Below, piece by piece: positions 1-5,784 of a DNA stretch of 10,495 nt. Position 1 is the stretch's first letter. Each line of letters begins with the position of its first letter. A model generated the notes under the pieces. That model worked only from the letters and a program-made list of their open reading frames with translations, ran no database searches and was not told where the DNA came from. The position numbers were made by a program, and so were the translations under genes. The stretch comes from Rubrivivax sp. (GTDB lineage Bacteria; Pseudomonadota; Gammaproteobacteria; Burkholderiales; Burkholderiaceae_C), in contig JAIXSD010000507.1 of NCBI GenBank assembly GCA_027484885.1, forward strand, positions 1 through 10,495. The letters run 5' to 3'.

Positions 1-18
1 CCATTGAACTACGGCGGG
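1..18 (-). tRNA. Possible 5' end of a tRNA gene, cut by the window edge
   Basis: Read on the minus strand from position 18, the sequence is CCCGCCGTAGTTCAATGG. It has the layout of a tRNA 5' end: seven acceptor-stem bases, T8 A9, a GTTC D-stem and the start of an AATGG D-loop. Upstream on that strand, CATAAT (30-35) could be a -10 box. The anticodon and 3' half lie outside the window, so the isotype is unknown, and a C at position 1 is uncommon. A tRNA beside an integrase would suit an attachment site, but integrases usually adjoin the 3' end of a tRNA, not the 5' end as here. The match covers only 18 bases and could be chance. Confidence 0.3.
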
Positions 19-99
19 AGGAACTAGGGATTATGCCTGTTTTCATGGGCAAGAGTCCCGCAGCTATCATTCTGTTTCCACCCTGTATCTCGGTCGGGG

Positions 100-123
100 T
101 GCTACGAAACTGCTACGGTAGCA
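100..123. promoter_or_regulatory. Direct and inverted TGCTACG repeats just before the integrase gene
   Basis: TGCTACG occurs at 100-106 and again at 111-117, one helical turn (11 bp) apart. The second copy forms a perfect inverted repeat with GTAGCA (TGCTACGGTAGCA, 111-123), ending one base before the integrase ATG. Such repeats could be arm-type binding sites for the integrase, sites for an excisionase, or an operator on int. Nothing in the sequence decides between these. The rest of 1-124 holds no convincing gene; the weak frame at 33-251 overlaps int and has no ribosome-binding site. Confidence 0.45.
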
Positions 124-124
124 A

Positions 125-1150
125 ATGGCCTCAATCATCCAAGTCAACGGCAAGTGGCGCGCTCAGATCAGACGAGCCGGGCACAAGCCAATCACCAAAA
201 CGCATCCTACCAAAGCAGCCGCGCAGGCCTGGGCCAGAAAGATCGAAGTAGAGCTAGACGCTGGGCGTCCGGTTGATGGCGCGGCCCACACAGTCGGCCA
301 ACTCATCGAGGCCTATGCAAAGCTCCGGGAGGCATCGCGCCCAATCTTGGACACCAGCAACGAGCATTACATGCTCAAGGCCTTGAAGCGTGTTCTGGGC
401 GACCGGGACGCCATGCGATTGAACACCGAGGATCTGGTGGCCTACTGCCAGACACGCAAGGATGAAGGCGCCGGGCCCTACACGCTGAACATGGATCTAT
501 CGAAGCTCAGCACAGCGCTTCGGTACGCGGCCAGCGCGAAAAACCTGCTGCTGCCTGATTCTGTTGGCCTGGCCCGCCCGCTGCTCAAGCACTTGGGGCT
601 GATCGGTGGAGGTGGGAAGCGCGAGCGCAGGCCGACCGGCGACGAGCTTGACCGCATCGTGGAGATCATGACCAACGGGCGCGGCATCATGTACGCGTCG
701 GCTGTGCTGTTTGCAGCCGCTACGGCCATGCGCCAGGGCGAGATATGCCGGGTGGTCTGGGCTGATCTGGACGAGGCCAAGAAGCTGCTGACCATCCGCG
801 ACCGCAAAGACCCGCGCAAGAAGGCCGGCAACGATGAAACCATCCCATTGCTACCGGCTGCATGGTCAATCGTTCAAGCGCTCCCGCGCGACGATGAGCG
901 GCTGTTCCCGCTCCAGCCAAGCACTCTCAGCAAGTATTTCACCGAGGCGTGCCGGGCTCTGAGCATCCCCGACCTGCATTTCCATGACCTGCGCCACGAA
1001 GGCACTAGCCGCATGTTTGAAAGCGGCTACGAGATTCAGCAAGTTGCCATCGTGACGGGGCACAAGAAGTGGGAGAACTTGCGCCGGTACACGCAGCTCA
1101 AGCCCGAGGACTTGCACAAGACGGAGCCAGTCAAGCCGCCTGCGACCTGA
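125..1150 (+). CDS. int: Phage tyrosine recombinase (integrase)
   Basis: A site-specific recombinase of the tyrosine family that would integrate and excise the phage chromosome. The 341-aa length is typical. Residues 1-50 look like the small arm-type DNA-binding domain, about 55-150 like the SAM-like core-binding domain, and 170-330 is the catalytic domain. All catalytic residues are visible: R203 (AMRQGE), K228 (RDRKDP), H287 and R290 (HDLRHE), H313 (TGHK) and the nucleophile Y322 (RRYTQL). An in-frame TAG at 119-121 rules out an earlier start, so ATG 125 is the first possible one, although no good Shine-Dalgarno sequence precedes it. The gene points into the phage and its last 20 bases overlap the end of the opposing helix-turn-helix gene. 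Leftward early transcription would therefore be antisense to int. It looks intact. Confidence 0.97.
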   Translation: MASIIQVNGKWRAQIRRAGHKPITKTHPTKAAAQAWARKIEVELDAGRPVDGAAHTVGQLIEAYAKLREASRPILDTSNEHYMLKALKRVLGDRDAMRLNTEDLVAYCQTRKDEGAGPYTLNMDLSKLSTALRYAASAKNLLLPDSVGLARPLLKHLGLIGGGGKRERRPTGDELDRIVEIMTNGRGIMYASAVLFAAATAMRQGEICRVVWADLDEAKKLLTIRDRKDPRKKAGNDETIPLLPAAWSIVQALPRDDERLFPLQPSTLSKYFTEACRALSIPDLHFHDLRHEGTSRMFESGYEIQQVAIVTGHKKWENLRRYTQLKPEDLHKTEPVKPPAT

Positions 1151-1349
1151 GCGCGTCGAACCGCTCGGCAACGTCGCGCACATCGGCCCATCGCTTGCCG
1201 CCATCCAGGTAGGTGCGAACTGAACATGTGCCGGCGCTGATCTGGTTCAGTAGCGTTTTCGGGGTCAAGTCCAAGACATCGGCCAGCTGGGCAATATCCA
1301 GCCGTGGCCCGTACTTGTCCAGCAGATACGCTTGCGTCATCAGGCTCAT
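1131..1349 (-). CDS. Small helix-turn-helix protein, probable excisionase or AlpA-like regulator
   Basis: A 72-aa basic protein with a predicted helix-turn-helix at about residues 17-40 (LDIAQLADVLDLTPKTLLNQ), followed by a wing-like segment (SVRTYLDGGKRWADVRDVAE). This resembles the AlpA/MerR-like winged helix used by phage excisionases. It is the last gene of the leftward operon and overlaps int tail-to-tail by 20 bases, where a directionality factor is expected. That role is inferred from size, fold and place and was not recognised by strong family resemblance. The start follows a good ribosome-binding site (AGGGGGTGA), and its ATG overlaps the upstream stop as ATGA. It could instead be a transcription regulator. 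Confidence 0.7.
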   Translation of the reverse strand: MSLMTQAYLLDKYGPRLDIAQLADVLDLTPKTLLNQISAGTCSVRTYLDGGKRWADVRDVAERFDALRSQAA

Positions 1350-1795
1350 TGGTTCACCCCCTCGGCCAAGCCTCCAGACTGCTTTTCAGACTTTGCAAGC
1401 TCGTCAGGAATGGCCCTGATCCTGTCGCTTAGGCTCTGCATGGTTTCATGTGGGTCCAAGCCATTTGGCCGGAATACCATCACGCGCCCGTCTGGCATTG
1501 TGGTCGGCGCCGGGTACAGAAGCGAATGAATGCCGGTTAGCAGCTTGATTGAGCTTTCATAGCAGGCCCGGGAATGGTCGCGCTCAACTCGATGCCGAGC
1601 CGCGGCCTTCTCTGCTGCCTCCAGGCGCTCAATCAGTGAGCGGATGGCGGGAACATTGCATTTTGATGAAAAGTCGTTGGTTAAATTTTTAACGTCAATT
1701 AGGCGTGCTATGAAATTATTTTCATCTGCGGTTGCCAGTTTCGCGTCGGCCTCATCCAGGGCTTTCAGCGCTTCCTTGATGGCTTCAATGCTCAT
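1346..1795 (-). CDS. Hypothetical phage protein, helical, 149 aa
   Basis: Function not recognised. The start at 1795 is chosen because GAGGAG lies just upstream and because the ATG overlaps the preceding stop as ATGA. An in-frame extension to 1900 would run into the previous gene and lacks a ribosome-binding site. Residues 1-75 are strongly helical and probably coiled-coil (IKEALKALDEADAKL, then IRSLIERLEAAEKAA). The C-terminal half carries TMPDGRVMVFRPNGLDPHE and a final helix LSDRIRAIPDEL, a pattern seen in small early proteins of temperate phages. No signal peptide, membrane segment or catalytic motif is visible. Bases 1680-1724 form an unusually AT-rich patch with two short palindromes inside this gene. 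Confidence 0.75.
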   Translation of the reverse strand: MSIEAIKEALKALDEADAKLATADENNFIARLIDVKNLTNDFSSKCNVPAIRSLIERLEAAEKAAARHRVERDHSRACYESSIKLLTGIHSLLYPAPTTMPDGRVMVFRPNGLDPHETMQSLSDRIRAIPDELAKSEKQSGGLAEGVNQ

Positions 1796-2115
1796 GTCTT
1801 GTCTCCTCGGGTACGGATGGCCCCCGCCGCAATAGAAAGGCCCGAGCGGAAAAGATGATTCCGGCTTTGAGCCTTTGCCTCGTCGCAGGCCAGCGCGCAA
1901 GCCTCCCGCTCCGCCGCAACTGCCTCGGCAATCAGGCGGCGAACTGTCGTGGAGAAATAGACTTCGGCAACTTCCTGCTCAATGACTGAGCTGGGGTTCG
2001 CAGGAGGTTTGTCCAAGCTGAATCCAAATCCGGCTACATAAGCTCCGGCTCGGATTCTCCCTTCGTGCCATGTGTACCCATCAGGCTCGGGCAGTTCGAT
2101 TTGTTCCTGGCTCAT
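1792..2115 (-). CDS. Hypothetical phage protein, 107 aa
   Basis: Function not recognised. The N-terminal half (GYTWHEGRIRAGAYVAG) is followed by a helical, alanine-rich part (IAEAVAAEREACALACDEAKA). That AEREACA...C pattern is common in mosaic early proteins of lambdoid phages, loosely the Ea22/Ead type, whose roles are mostly unknown. The gene follows AAGGAG and overlaps both neighbours by 4 bases (ATGA). Its last codons (GDKT) are encoded by the same bases that carry the Shine-Dalgarno sequence of the next gene, and the same junction module recurs at the end of the next upstream gene. No membrane segment or signal peptide is seen. Confidence 0.7.
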   Translation of the reverse strand: MSQEQIELPEPDGYTWHEGRIRAGAYVAGFGFSLDKPPANPSSVIEQEVAEVYFSTTVRRLIAEAVAAEREACALACDEAKAQSRNHLFRSGLSIAAGAIRTRGDKT

Positions 2116-2609
2116 GGTGTCTTGTCTCCTTGCTGTGGAGCAGCAGTCCGAATCGCATCAAGCATCCGCTGCGGCAGGCCATCCAGCCCATTGGCTCGCA
2201 GCAAGACCTTGCAGGCGGCTACATGCTGTTCTTCGGTGATCTTTTCGGGCACAAGCTGCCACCCTGGCACATGGGATGGCTGCGGGGATGTGTAGAGCGG
2301 GCGGACTTCGGTGTAGCTCCTGATCCGGCTCGCAGCTTCCTCGGCAGCAGCTTTCTCAAGATGCACGCTGCTCAAGCGCATTTTTCCAAGTCCCCACCAG
2401 ACTTGCCAAGCCACAGGCTCTTGTGCCTGCTGTGCTTGCTGTGCTTGGTGTGCTTGGTGGGCGGCAAGTGCTTCGCGCAAAGGCCGAATTCGGTTCCGCC
2501 ATTGGCATGTCCCGCAAGTGACGCCGGGGGCGCATGCGCAGCCAAATCCCTCGGCATCCCAGTTGTTGATCCACGTTTGAACGTCCTGGGCCAGCTTGTT
2601 TGCGCTCAT
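2112..2609 (-). CDS. Hypothetical mosaic phage protein with Cys4 cluster and AHQ/AQQ repeats, 165 aa
   Basis: Function not recognised. Residues 24-35 form a compact cysteine cluster (C24, C26, C32, C35; CxC-x5-CxxC) that may bind a metal. A low-complexity Ala/His/Gln stretch (about residues 50-63) comes from a 9-bp tandem repeat. After it comes EPVAWQVWWG... and VRPLYTSPQPS, a modular pattern frequent in small lambdoid early proteins, and a helical C-terminus ending GDKTP. The start follows AGGAG at 8 bases and overlaps the upstream stop as ATGA. The protein reads as several short exchangeable modules joined by linkers, in line with recombination between phages. No enzyme motif is visible. 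Confidence 0.72.
   Translation of the reverse strand: MSANKLAQDVQTWINNWDAEGFGCACAPGVTCGTCQWRNRIRPLREALAAHQAHQAQQAQQAQEPVAWQVWWGLGKMRLSSVHLEKAAAEEAASRIRSYTEVRPLYTSPQPSHVPGWQLVPEKITEEQHVAACKVLLRANGLDGLPQRMLDAIRTAAPQQGDKTP
2428..2463. repeat. 9-bp imperfect tandem repeat, about 4 units
   Basis: Units TGCTGTGCT, TGCTGTGCT, TGGTGTGCT and TGGTGGGCG run without spacers, with a partial unit before them (2421-2427). They lie inside the 165-aa coding frame and encode AHQ/AQQ repeats. Nine is a multiple of three, so loss or gain of a unit would keep the frame. This suggests slippage-prone coding sequence, not a regulatory site. Confidence 0.7.
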
Positions 2610-2791
2610 CGAGGAATCTCCTGAAATTTGTAGTCGGCCGGGGCAGGAACGACGGTCAGCTTCCCGTCATCGAAAAGGCTTGCGGCAATCTTCATCAGCA
2701 TTGCCAGCCGGTCTTGAGGAAGGGCGACAAAGTACACCTTGCCGTCAATCTCAGCAGCCAGGCTTGTTCGGGTCACGGTGCCTTTGCTCAT
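2606..2791 (-). CDS. Hypothetical small phage protein, 61 aa
   Basis: Function not recognised. The start at 2791 is preceded by GGAGGTG at good spacing. A GTG nine bases earlier also gives a frame, but it sits on the Shine-Dalgarno sequence itself and is rejected. The protein is compact, with alternating strands and helices (AAEIDGKVYFVALPQDRLAM, then KLTVVPAPADYKFQEI), and no cysteine cluster, signal peptide or membrane segment. Both ends overlap neighbours by 4 bases (ATGA), which supports translation by coupling. The leader (GTGGAACCAATGAGC) nearly matches that of the helix-turn-helix gene at 1349. Confidence 0.7.
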   Translation of the reverse strand: MSKGTVTRTSLAAEIDGKVYFVALPQDRLAMLMKIAASLFDDGKLTVVPAPADYKFQEIPR

Positions 2792-2901
2792 TGGTTCCAC
2801 CTCCGTACTTGAAAAGCCATGGTTGAACGGCTCCCATCAAATTGCAAACACCCGCTGATATAGATGACGCGCAGGCTACGCTTGATCTTGCGGATGCTCA
2901 T
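2788..2901 (-). CDS. Very small basic phage protein, 37 aa
   Basis: An easily missed frame that fills the otherwise empty space between the HNH gene and the 61-aa gene. Its ATG (2901) overlaps the HNH stop as ATGA and its TGA (2788-2790) overlaps the next ATG as ATGA, exactly the pattern of the rest of the operon. The product starts MSIRKIKRSLRVIYISG and ends MAFQVRRWNQ. It is rich in Arg and Lys and has one hydrophobic run (VIYISG) too short for a membrane segment. A recognisable Shine-Dalgarno sequence is weak (AAAGG about 10 bases upstream), so translation may depend on coupling. Function unknown. The fit at both ends is the main evidence. Confidence 0.5.
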   Translation of the reverse strand: MSIRKIKRSLRVIYISGCLQFDGSRSTMAFQVRRWNQ

Positions 2902-3299
2902 GTGGGGGAGCCTTTCTTGGCTGCGCGCTCAAAGTAAAAAACGATTGGGGCTTGCGTTTCAACGATCAACCCGAACCGGATGAGACTTCGATAAGTTGAG
3001 TAGCTGGACGCCAGCACTCCACACCGCCGCTGCAGCTGCCCGCGCCATTCCTCAAGCGTCATTCGATGCTTATCAATGTTGCATGGGCCGCAGGCCGGCA
3101 TCAAATTGGCAAAGGTGTCGCGTTCCGGGTAGTCCGGCCCCGTGTCTTCTTTGCCTGCGCGCTTAGCCCACCAGTCGCTACGAACGATAGGGGCAACATG
3201 GTCAGCGTGCCAGCGGTCGCCAAGCGGTTGGCCACAGTACGCGCAGTGCCCGCCGAACATCTCTCGCAGTGTGGCGCGCTGGGACTTGGTGAGCCTCAT
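2898..3299 (-). CDS. HNH endonuclease
   Basis: A 133-aa protein with a clear zinc-containing HNH fold. C19 and C22 (CAYC) and C70 and C73 (CGPC) form the structural zinc site. The catalytic beta-beta-alpha metal motif is D33-H34 (WHADHVAPI), N65 (FANLMPAC) and H78 (NIDKHRM). HNH proteins cut or nick double-stranded DNA; in phages they serve in packaging, homing, recombination or host takeover. This one lies in the early leftward operon, away from any terminase, so packaging is less likely, and it carries no obvious homing DNA-binding domain. Residues 86-133 are unassigned. The start overlaps the upstream stop (ATGA) behind a GGGTGAGG ribosome-binding site. HNH nuclease is a firm call; the biological role is open. 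Confidence 0.9.
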   Translation of the reverse strand: MRLTKSQRATLREMFGGHCAYCGQPLGDRWHADHVAPIVRSDWWAKRAGKEDTGPDYPERDTFANLMPACGPCNIDKHRMTLEEWRGQLQRRCGVLASSYSTYRSLIRFGLIVETQAPIVFYFERAAKKGSPT

Positions 3300-4369
3300 C
3301 CCTCACCCCCTGCGCTCGCAGCTCGGGCTGCGTCGATTGCCTGTAGCACCTCGATGACGTTGTTTCGCATCGTCTGCCGGCCTTTCGCTGGCATGTGCGC
3401 CCATGGGTAGTCGAACAGCTCTGCGAGCTTCTTCGCGGCTGCGTCGAGTTGGATCGGTGCAAGCGGCTCTGCATCCAGTTTTTTGGCATCAGTCAGCGCC
3501 TGGGGTTCCGGTGCCGCCTGCTGGTTCAAACATTTGCCCTGACCCGAATAGCAGTTTTTGCAAGCGCGCTCGTCGTTGCACCGACCCTTCGTATCAGGGC
3601 TTGCGGGCGGCAGGTTTTTTGGCTCTGTCTGGGGTGCCGGGGCTGCTTGGGGTGCGGCGGCAAGTTCTTGTGTCATCCTTGCGTGTAACTCGGCAGCATG
3701 GTTTGCGTAGCCGAGCTTCATTGGCGCATTCAGCGCTGCATTCATCCGCTTCATGTGATCTGCCCAAAGCGACATGCAGGCATCCCATCCCGCTTGGTAG
3801 CTGCCCGCCACTTCCTGGGCCTGCTGGGGTGCCGCTGATATTGCGGTGTACTCCTCTTCAGTGACGGCACCTGCTGCTGCCAACAAGTCCTCCCAGGTCC
3901 AACCCTCGCTGTCGGTCACATCGCGCATGTCTTGACTCATCCGAAGCGGGACAAGGGCGAATCCTGCGGGGGGCTGGGGTGCCTGCTGCTCGGGCTGCGG
4001 CTGGGGGTTCAGCTTCTTGTAAAGCTCGTCATATTTCGCGTAGAGCTTGGCAACGTCCCGCAGCGCCACCGTGTCGTAATCGGGGTGAATCGAATCACCT
4101 TCTTTCCAATACCCGATTGCCGCTGTGCTGATTCCTGCCATCTGAAGGCGGTACTGCTCAATGGAATCAAGGGGCTGGGGTGCCTGAGCGGCGAGGGCGG
4201 CTCGTGCTGCGCGCGCCTCCCATGCGTACCATGCAGTTTCTGTTGCGTCGTGCGTGTAATCTCCCTTCTCGTCTTTCGCAAAGTCGTAGCCGTAATTAAG
4301 CTCTGCGACGCACCATTCTTCAAACTCGGCACGTTCATCCAGCGGCGGCAGTGTGTCTTGCTTGGTCAT
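3296..4369 (-). CDS. Large modular hypothetical phage protein with Cys4 cluster, 357 aa
   Basis: Function not recognised. The N-terminal segment (residues 12-55: EFEEWCVAELN..., ETAWYAWEARAARAAL) is a pattern common in mosaic early proteins of temperate phages. It is followed by globular pieces separated by Pro/Gln/Ala linkers at about 62-66, 121-135 and 238-255. Residues 134-168 include GFALVPLRMSQ and GWTWEDLLAAAG. Residues 264-280 hold four cysteines (C264, C270, C273, C280) that could form a small zinc knuckle. The C-terminus (295-350) is helical. There is no signal peptide or membrane segment. The gene starts after AAAGG with an ATGA overlap. It looks like an adaptor assembled from exchangeable modules; no enzymatic motif is visible. 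Confidence 0.75.
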   Translation of the reverse strand: MTKQDTLPPLDERAEFEEWCVAELNYGYDFAKDEKGDYTHDATETAWYAWEARAARAALAAQAPQPLDSIEQYRLQMAGISTAAIGYWKEGDSIHPDYDTVALRDVAKLYAKYDELYKKLNPQPQPEQQAPQPPAGFALVPLRMSQDMRDVTDSEGWTWEDLLAAAGAVTEEEYTAISAAPQQAQEVAGSYQAGWDACMSLWADHMKRMNAALNAPMKLGYANHAAELHARMTQELAAAPQAAPAPQTEPKNLPPASPDTKGRCNDERACKNCYSGQGKCLNQQAAPEPQALTDAKKLDAEPLAPIQLDAAAKKLAELFDYPWAHMPAKGRQTMRNNVIEVLQAIDAARAASAGGEG

Positions 4370-4650
4370 TGCTGGCCTTTCAGGTATTGGGTGGCGGCGA
4401 CGTGTGAGTCGCGCGCCTTGTCAAGCGCTGCATTGCTTGGCATCTGTTTGCTGTGCCAGGCCCATTCACCTTGAAGGCTTCTGTACTCATTACCTTCAAG
4501 CGCGGCTTCCAGCGCCTCGGCCATCTGCACAATCAGTGCATGCTGGGTGCGGAGCATGGCTTCGGCGTCGTCAAGCGTTTTCAGCGGGCTGAATTGGCCG
4601 GAGCCCTTGATGTCATCAGCCAGCTTCAGCGCTTCGTGTGTGTTGCTCAT
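4366..4650 (-). CDS. Hypothetical phage protein, 94 aa
   Basis: Function not recognised. The start at 4650 (MSNTHEALKLADDI) is preferred because AAAGGTGA lies 7 bases upstream. An alternative ATG at 4674 would give a 4-base ATGA overlap with the upstream gene, like its neighbours, but it has no ribosome-binding site. The protein is acidic and helical (TLDDAEAMLRTQHALIVQMAEALEAAL) with a probable short coiled coil at about residues 22-55, then SLQGEWAWHSKQMPSN. Proteins of this look are common among small early phage genes and are usually uncharacterised. No membrane segment, metal motif or catalytic motif is visible. Confidence 0.7.
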   Translation of the reverse strand: MSNTHEALKLADDIKGSGQFSPLKTLDDAEAMLRTQHALIVQMAEALEAALEGNEYRSLQGEWAWHSKQMPSNAALDKARDSHVAATQYLKGQQ

Positions 4651-4670
4651 GTCAGTCACCTTTATGTGGT

Positions 4671-4970
4671 TCATTCGGGTTGCGCGTCCGGATCGTTGTC
4701 CGGGTCTGTGCACCAACTGCATGGAGGGCTGACAGTCGGCCAACTGCACATGCAGCTGGTGGGCTTGAAGTCCTCGGGTGGCTCAACGTAGACAGGGCTG
4801 CGGCGCATCTCTTCGCGCAGTCGCTCAAACGCCCTCATGCCGTCAGCCAAAGTTCGTTCACGCGATCGAACTCGGTCCCAAGCATCAACGCCTTGGGCGA
4901 TGTTGCGGAGATACGCTGCGGCGCGCTCACCTTCGACCAGCGCTTGATAGATGTCATCCATGTGGCTCAT
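4671..4970 (-). CDS. Hypothetical phage protein with C-terminal Cys4 cluster, 99 aa
   Basis: Function not recognised. The N-terminal two thirds are helical and charged (VEGERAAAYLRNIAQGVDAW, then RAFERLREEMRR). The C-terminus carries C73, C75, C84 and C87 (CxC-x8-CxxC) followed by a very acidic tail (DPDNDPDAQPE), which may be a small metal-binding knuckle. The start follows AGGG at about 9 bases and overlaps the end of the coiled-coil gene by 17 bases. M4 is a possible alternative. The arrangement CxC...CxxC recalls the cluster in the 165-aa product encoded at 2112-2609, though the surrounding sequence differs. Confidence 0.68.
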   Translation of the reverse strand: MSHMDDIYQALVEGERAAAYLRNIAQGVDAWDRVRSRERTLADGMRAFERLREEMRRSPVYVEPPEDFKPTSCMCSWPTVSPPCSWCTDPDNDPDAQPE

Positions 4971-5775
4971 GGCTCAGCCCTTTGTGATTGCAGAGAGGGC
5001 GGCGCAAAACCGTTGCTTGTCTTTCTTCCAGCAGTCGTGCTTGGTGAAAGATGGCCGGCCATTCGCTTTCGCGGTACATGCAAGCGCGCTTTTCCATGTG
5101 TGCGTCGAAGCCGAGTTCAGCCATAAAGGCGGCAGACACGGTGAAGCCGAGGCGGTCGCAGATCGTGCCGAGCTTCAGGGTCGGCGGCTCGTTGCGAAGG
5201 GCTGCGGCGGCTGGGTGGATGGGGCGAGGTGTTGCCGCCACTACTGCCGGAGCTGGCGCAGGCGCTGCAACGATGGCGGCATCTTCTGCGGCGTCCAACG
5301 TGCGCATCTGGGCATTGATCTGTGCTTGGCGATTCCGGGCTTCGGCCTCTTCGGCTTCGCGCTCCTTGCGCGCTGCTTCAGCCTTGGCGTCGTCAATGGC
5401 CTTCTGCTGGGCTGCGAGTGCCGCGGCTTGTTCGGCTAGGGCTCGCTGTTGAGCCGCGATGGCTTCAGACGCTGCGCGCTGTTCGGCTGCGATGCGCTCG
5501 TTTTCCAGGCGCTGCGCTTCGACCCGGGCGGCCTCTTCCTCGCGGGCCTTGGCTGAGTCGCGCAGGTTCAGCATGGCGGCCAGCGTCATGGACTTGGCCT
5601 GTGCGGCTTCCTCGGCGAACTCTGCCCAGGTTTCGGCGTCCACGCTGATGGCCTCAACCTGCGCGATGCCGTTGCTGATGCGCTCAGAAGAAAGGTTTTG
5701 CGACTTGGCCACGCAAGCGCGGATGGCTTCGATCTTGGCGCGGTCAACAAGTTCGGATGCGGTTTCAGTGGTCAT
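4954..5775 (-). CDS. Coiled-coil phage protein next to the recombination genes, 273 aa
   Basis: Exact function unknown. Residues 1-65 are globular and helical (IEAIRACVAKSQNLSSERIS). Residues 70-160 form a long Ala/Glu/Arg-rich coiled coil (AREEEAARVEAQRLENERIA, and onward to EAARKEREAEEAEARNRQ), and 165-185 is a Pro/Ala linker. The C-terminal domain (about 195-250: PPTLKLGTICDRLGFTVSAA, FMAELGF, WPAIF) is a pattern I have met in early proteins of other temperate phages. It lies 9 bases after the YqaJ exonuclease stop and shares its transcript, which suggests a partner or scaffold in DNA recombination. That is inference from position only. No strong ribosome-binding site precedes ATG 5775, so translation may be coupled to the exonuclease. 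Confidence 0.75.
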   Translation of the reverse strand: MTTETASELVDRAKIEAIRACVAKSQNLSSERISNGIAQVEAISVDAETWAEFAEEAAQAKSMTLAAMLNLRDSAKAREEEAARVEAQRLENERIAAEQRAASEAIAAQQRALAEQAAALAAQQKAIDDAKAEAARKEREAEEAEARNRQAQINAQMRTLDAAEDAAIVAAPAPAPAVVAATPRPIHPAAAALRNEPPTLKLGTICDRLGFTVSAAFMAELGFDAHMEKRACMYRESEWPAIFHQARLLEERQATVLRRPLCNHKGLSHEPHG

Positions 5776-5784
5776 GATGTGGGC

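Noticed and set aside
478..843. 121-aa minus-strand open frame inside int
   Set aside because: It is antisense to the integrase catalytic domain, with a serine/arginine-rich shadow composition.
1796..1900. N-terminal extension of the 149-aa protein
   Set aside because: It overlaps the upstream gene by 109 bases and has no ribosome-binding site, whereas ATG 1795 has both a good site and the ATGA overlap.
2421..2463. Tandem repeat considered as a CRISPR array or iteron-type origin
   Set aside because: Units are only 9 bp, contiguous and without spacers, and keep an Ala/His/Gln coding frame. No other CRISPR-like or iteron-like array was seen.
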